Virus record (IMG/VR): IMGVR_UViG_3300027858_000027
Coordinates: 1 to 22,023 of that record
Length of the DNA stretch: 22,023 nucleotides
DNA from: a virus
Strand: one strand, 5' to 3'
The notes beneath the pieces were generated by a model that searched no databases, was not told the DNA's origin, and saw only the letters and a program-made list of their open reading frames with translations. The position numbers and the translations under genes are program-made. This document shows, in pieces, positions 19,554 to 22,023 of this stretch (positions are counted from its first letter, which is position 1; every line of letters begins with the position of its first letter).

Positions 19554-22023
19554 GTGCCATTTCAAGATGATATATTAAGAGAGTTCGGCCAAGGGGTTGC
19601 TGAGATTGAGGACGAGAGAGCTCGCAAGAAACAGAAACCCTCTATATCGCCCAGCATCGTACCTGGAGGAAATGTTCCAGAAACAAAAACAAGCGATTGG
19701 TTAATGGATGAATTTGACGCTGGTATCAAAGAAATAGAACAGGCACAGGCAGAAGAAAAACCGACCCTCGTTTCAGGGATTGAGAAAATATTAAAAACTT
19801 TGCCGACGATTACTGATCCAGTCCCTCTAGTTAGAGAAAAGAAAGTCGAAAAAAAGGTGCCAAAGGCATTTGGAATGTCAGGTGAATTCGAGGAAGTAGG
19901 AATACCTGGAGTAACGCCGCCGCCCGCAGTTAGCCGCCGTCCACCCAGAATAACACCGCCGAAAGAAATTAGTCCGCTTGAAGCAGCTGGTAAGGGTGTC
20001 AAACATGGAATTATAGGTCTTGCTGAATCGGTCGGTACTGGCTTAGAATATGCAGGAGTCAGGACGGGTGTTAAGTTACTTAAAAAGGTTGGGAAAGAAA
20101 CAAGAGCATACTGGAAAGAAAAAGCAGAACCTCTTGAAGCGCCCCCTGAAATACAAGGTTCCATATTAAATGATCCTGGGATAATGTTGAAAAGTAATTG
20201 GTGGGCATATAATTTAGCTGACATGATTCCGAGCTTTGCTTCGATGATGGTTCCAAGTGTAGCTGCCGGAAAATATTTAAAAGTAGCAGGTAAGGCTCTT
20301 GAATTAACTCCCAAAGTTATTGAAAGATTGGTAAAGTTTGGATCATTAACAACGGCTGGGGTTGTTGGCGGTGGGATGGAAGGCGCGTCAACGTATCAAG
20401 AAATATTGGATAGGGGCGGATCTGAACAGGATGCAGCCGCTGGCATGGAAGCAATGACTTTAGCCGCTGGTGCGCTCAATTCAATAGGTTTTGGTAAAAT
20501 AACAGGAAAATTAGGAACTAAAAAATCTAATGCAATAATAAAATTTCTAAAAAATGGTAGCTGGGAAGGACTCACGGAATATCTTGAAGAACCCGTGGAA
20601 GTACTTATTAAGATGGGTCTTTTGCCGGAATCTGCATTTACTAAAAAGGAAGCAATAGAACAGTTAAAAGCAGGCATAAATGTTATTCCCATAGCTGGCG
20701 TAATGGGCGGTAGCACTTCAATGATTTTTGCAGAACCAAGCGATACGACCGAAAAGCTTAAAAAGACTGTTCTTGATGGTATAACAAAAACATATAAAGA
20801 AGGTACACAGAATGCGGATCAGGCAACTGGATCGATAATACGTGGATATAAGAATCAATTATTTAATGATGCAGATTTAAATGATTTATCAAAAAAGTAT
20901 CCTGAATTAAAAACAGGAATAGAGACTGCAAGGGAAGAAGTAAGAATAGAAGCAGTCAAAGATACCTTAATTGATGCTATCAATACAGGCCTTACTTCAG
21001 GAATATTACAAGGACAAACATTTAAAGAAAGCGATGCCATTGATTTTATTCGCAATGGTTTAGCGGGCGATATTTTTACAACTGACGATATTGATAATTT
21101 CAAAGAACAATATCCTAATCTCGGGAGTGATCTAAATGCTCTCATAGCTTCATCTTTCAGTCCTGAACTTGCAGCAACTCTTGAAAATATAAAGGCTTTA
21201 CCATCAGGGCAGGGGTTCGAGTTGATTGAGCCTAAACCTGAAATCAAGATACGCCCGAAAGATGTAAAGTATCCGAGAGGCAAGGAATATGTAGCTGGTA
21301 AACCTGCATCCGAAGAACTTGAGGTTGAATATAAACCTGTTTTAAGAAAAACCGTGAAGGGTGACATGCCATGGAAGACTAAGATCGGTGCAGAAAATGC
21401 TTTAAAATCTGAGAAGCTAAACAAAAAAGGGATATCTTCATCTACTCATGAGGTTGTAGGGGTTGAGGATGGATATCAGATTGTAAGAACAAAGCCTGAA
21501 GTAAAGGAGCCTGAAGTAAAGGAGCCTGAAGTAAAGGAGCCTGAAGTAAAGGAGCCTGAAGTAAAGGAGCCTGAAGTAAAGGAACTTGAAGTAAAGGAGC
21601 TTGAAGTAAAGGAGCTTGAAGTAAAGGAGCTTGAAGTAAGAAGTACGACTGATCTTGTAAAGAGATACGTAAAAGAGACCGGTAAAAAAGTTGAGAAAGG
21701 CGATCTTGATAAAGTAAAAGCTAGGTATCCTGAAGAATGGGCAAAGATAAAGGAAGCCGAAACACACAAAAAAGAATTATGGAATAAGTTGTCTGAAGAC
21801 TTCAGAAAGAATCGTGGAATTAACGAATATACTACAGAGGAATTAGAGAGAGAAGTAACAAGAATTTCTCCAGAAAAGGAAATAACAGAAAAAATATTAA
21901 CAAACAGTTCCGGTAAAGATGAAACTGTCAAGGTTGGGGCGCATGTAAAAATAAATAAAAGTACCTATGGAACCGTGAAGGGATTTGATAAAAATATTGT
22001 TATAGTCGAATCAGATCCAATCA
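19554..22023 (+). CDS. Very large internal-virion (ejection-like) protein, partial at 3' end
   Basis: An uninterrupted frame from the GTG at 19554 (AGGGG six nt ahead) to the window end, 823 codons with no stop. Residues 1-110 are hydrophilic with Lys/Glu and Pro-rich stretches. About 130-165 is an amphipathic Gly-rich part. About 212-320 is hydrophobic and Gly/Ala-rich (N-W-W-A-Y-N-L-A-D-M-I-P-S-F, V-V-G-G-G-M-E-G-A-S-T-Y-Q-E-I-L-D-R-G-G), a pattern I recall from large polyvalent or internal virion proteins that enter the host envelope with DNA. Residues 648-696 are ten units P/L-E-V-K-E. A small beta domain (G-A-H-V-K-I-N-K-S-T-Y-G-T-V-K-G-F, about 799-815) follows. Place at the end of the structural genes fits an ejection protein. 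Catalytic domains, if any, may lie beyond the window. Minus-strand frames over this region are shadows. Confidence 0.72.
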   Translation, partial: MPFQDDILREFGQGVAEIEDERARKKQKPSISPSIVPGGNVPETKTSDWLMDEFDAGIKEIEQAQAEEKPTLVSGIEKILKTLPTITDPVPLVREKKVEKKVPKAFGMSGEFEEVGIPGVTPPPAVSRRPPRITPPKEISPLEAAGKGVKHGIIGLAESVGTGLEYAGVRTGVKLLKKVGKETRAYWKEKAEPLEAPPEIQGSILNDPGIMLKSNWWAYNLADMIPSFASMMVPSVAAGKYLKVAGKALELTPKVIERLVKFGSLTTAGVVGGGMEGASTYQEILDRGGSEQDAAAGMEAMTLAAGALNSIGFGKITGKLGTKKSNAIIKFLKNGSWEGLTEYLEEPVEVLIKMGLLPESAFTKKEAIEQLKAGINVIPIAGVMGGSTSMIFAEPSDTTEKLKKTVLDGITKTYKEGTQNADQATGSIIRGYKNQLFNDADLNDLSKKYPELKTGIETAREEVRIEAVKDTLIDAINTGLTSGILQGQTFKESDAIDFIRNGLAGDIFTTDDIDNFKEQYPNLGSDLNALIASSFSPELAATLENIKALPSGQGFELIEPKPEIKIRPKDVKYPRGKEYVAGKPASEELEVEYKPVLRKTVKGDMPWKTKIGAENALKSEKLNKKGISSSTHEVVGVEDGYQIVRTKPEVKEPEVKEPEVKEPEVKEPEVKEPEVKELEVKELEVKELEVKELEVRSTTDLVKRYVKETGKKVEKGDLDKVKARYPEEWAKIKEAETHKKELWNKLSEDFRKNRGINEYTTEELEREVTRISPEKEITEKILTNSSGKDETVKVGAHVKINKSTYGTVKGFDKNIVIVESDPI
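21495..21641 (+). repeat. 15-bp tandem repeat encoding P-E-V-K-E / L-E-V-K-E
   Basis: Ten in-frame units of CCTGAAGTAAAGGAG or its variant. Units 1-6 (21495-21584) start CCT (Pro), the sixth ending in GAA; units 7-10 (21585-21641) start CTT (Leu), the last truncated at 12 nt and ending AGA (Arg). The single C-to-T change shared by all of units 7-10 shows the array grew in blocks. The encoded stretch is charged and Pro-spaced, a likely flexible tether. Confidence 0.93.

Noticed and set aside
19562-20314. 250-residue minus-strand frame
   Set aside because: It lies opposite the large plus-strand frame, which has a ribosome site, sensible domains and a coding repeat; the minus frame is a shadow.
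21438-21931. Minus-strand frames with F-T-S-G-S and L-Y-F-R-L repeats
   Set aside because: These low-complexity repeats are the reverse reading of the 15-bp P-E-V-K-E array; no ribosome site and no context.
1-22023. CRISPR array, insertion sequence, integrase or attachment site
   Set aside because: No spacer-repeat pattern, transposase, recombinase or paired att-like repeat was seen; the short repeats present are coding repeats or terminator copies.

Overview
The window is a block of late (virion morphogenesis) genes of a tailed double-stranded DNA phage or prophage. All genes lie on the + strand, are tightly packed with frequent ATGA or TAATG overlaps, and follow the order terminase large subunit (3' end only), portal, scaffold, major capsid protein, head-tail adaptor, beta-propeller protein, several structural proteins, and the start of a very large candidate internal virion (DNA-ejection) protein. 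No tail-tube, tape-measure or baseplate gene is recognisable. Together with the adaptor, beta-propeller and large ejection-like protein this favours a short-tailed (podovirus-like) virion. That morphology is inferred, and the host cannot be named; Shine-Dalgarno sequences are bacterial and base composition is moderately AT-rich.

Layout. 1-446: C-terminal nuclease part of TerL. 447-1054: a self-contained cassette with its own extended -10 promoter, one exported protein and its own terminator, which looks like a phage moron. 1106-5379: an operon starting at a palindromic promoter/operator with an almost leaderless first gene. It holds an unknown 241-aa protein, a one-helix membrane protein, a Zn-ribbon protein, the portal, a Tad1/Acb2-type cyclic-nucleotide sponge (anti-Thoeris/anti-CBASS family), an 82-aa protein, a 48-aa membrane protein and an FmdB-type Zn ribbon, and ends at a terminator (5407-5438). 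5465-5611: a control region dense in dyad symmetry, sharing a 10-bp palindrome with the 1088-1101 operator. 5612-8827: scaffold, major capsid protein, a beta-helix protein and a 128-aa protein. 8954-19446: adaptor, a tiny Lys-rich protein, beta-propeller, and a string of repeat-rich or coiled-coil structural proteins. 19447-19553: AT-rich intergenic stretch. 19554 to the end: an open frame of at least 823 codons with a PEVK-like 5-residue repeat array.

Taken together, TerL and portal package DNA into a shell built by scaffold and capsid protein; adaptor and beta-propeller close the portal; the later genes probably supply tail fibre, tail tip and ejected proteins. The non-standard content includes the immune-evasion gene inside the late operon, the moron cassette, the shared palindromic operators, and hairpins that sequester the ribosome-binding sites of three genes (portal, capsid and the gene at 12127). 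Family names are from recognition of sequence patterns; no database search was possible.
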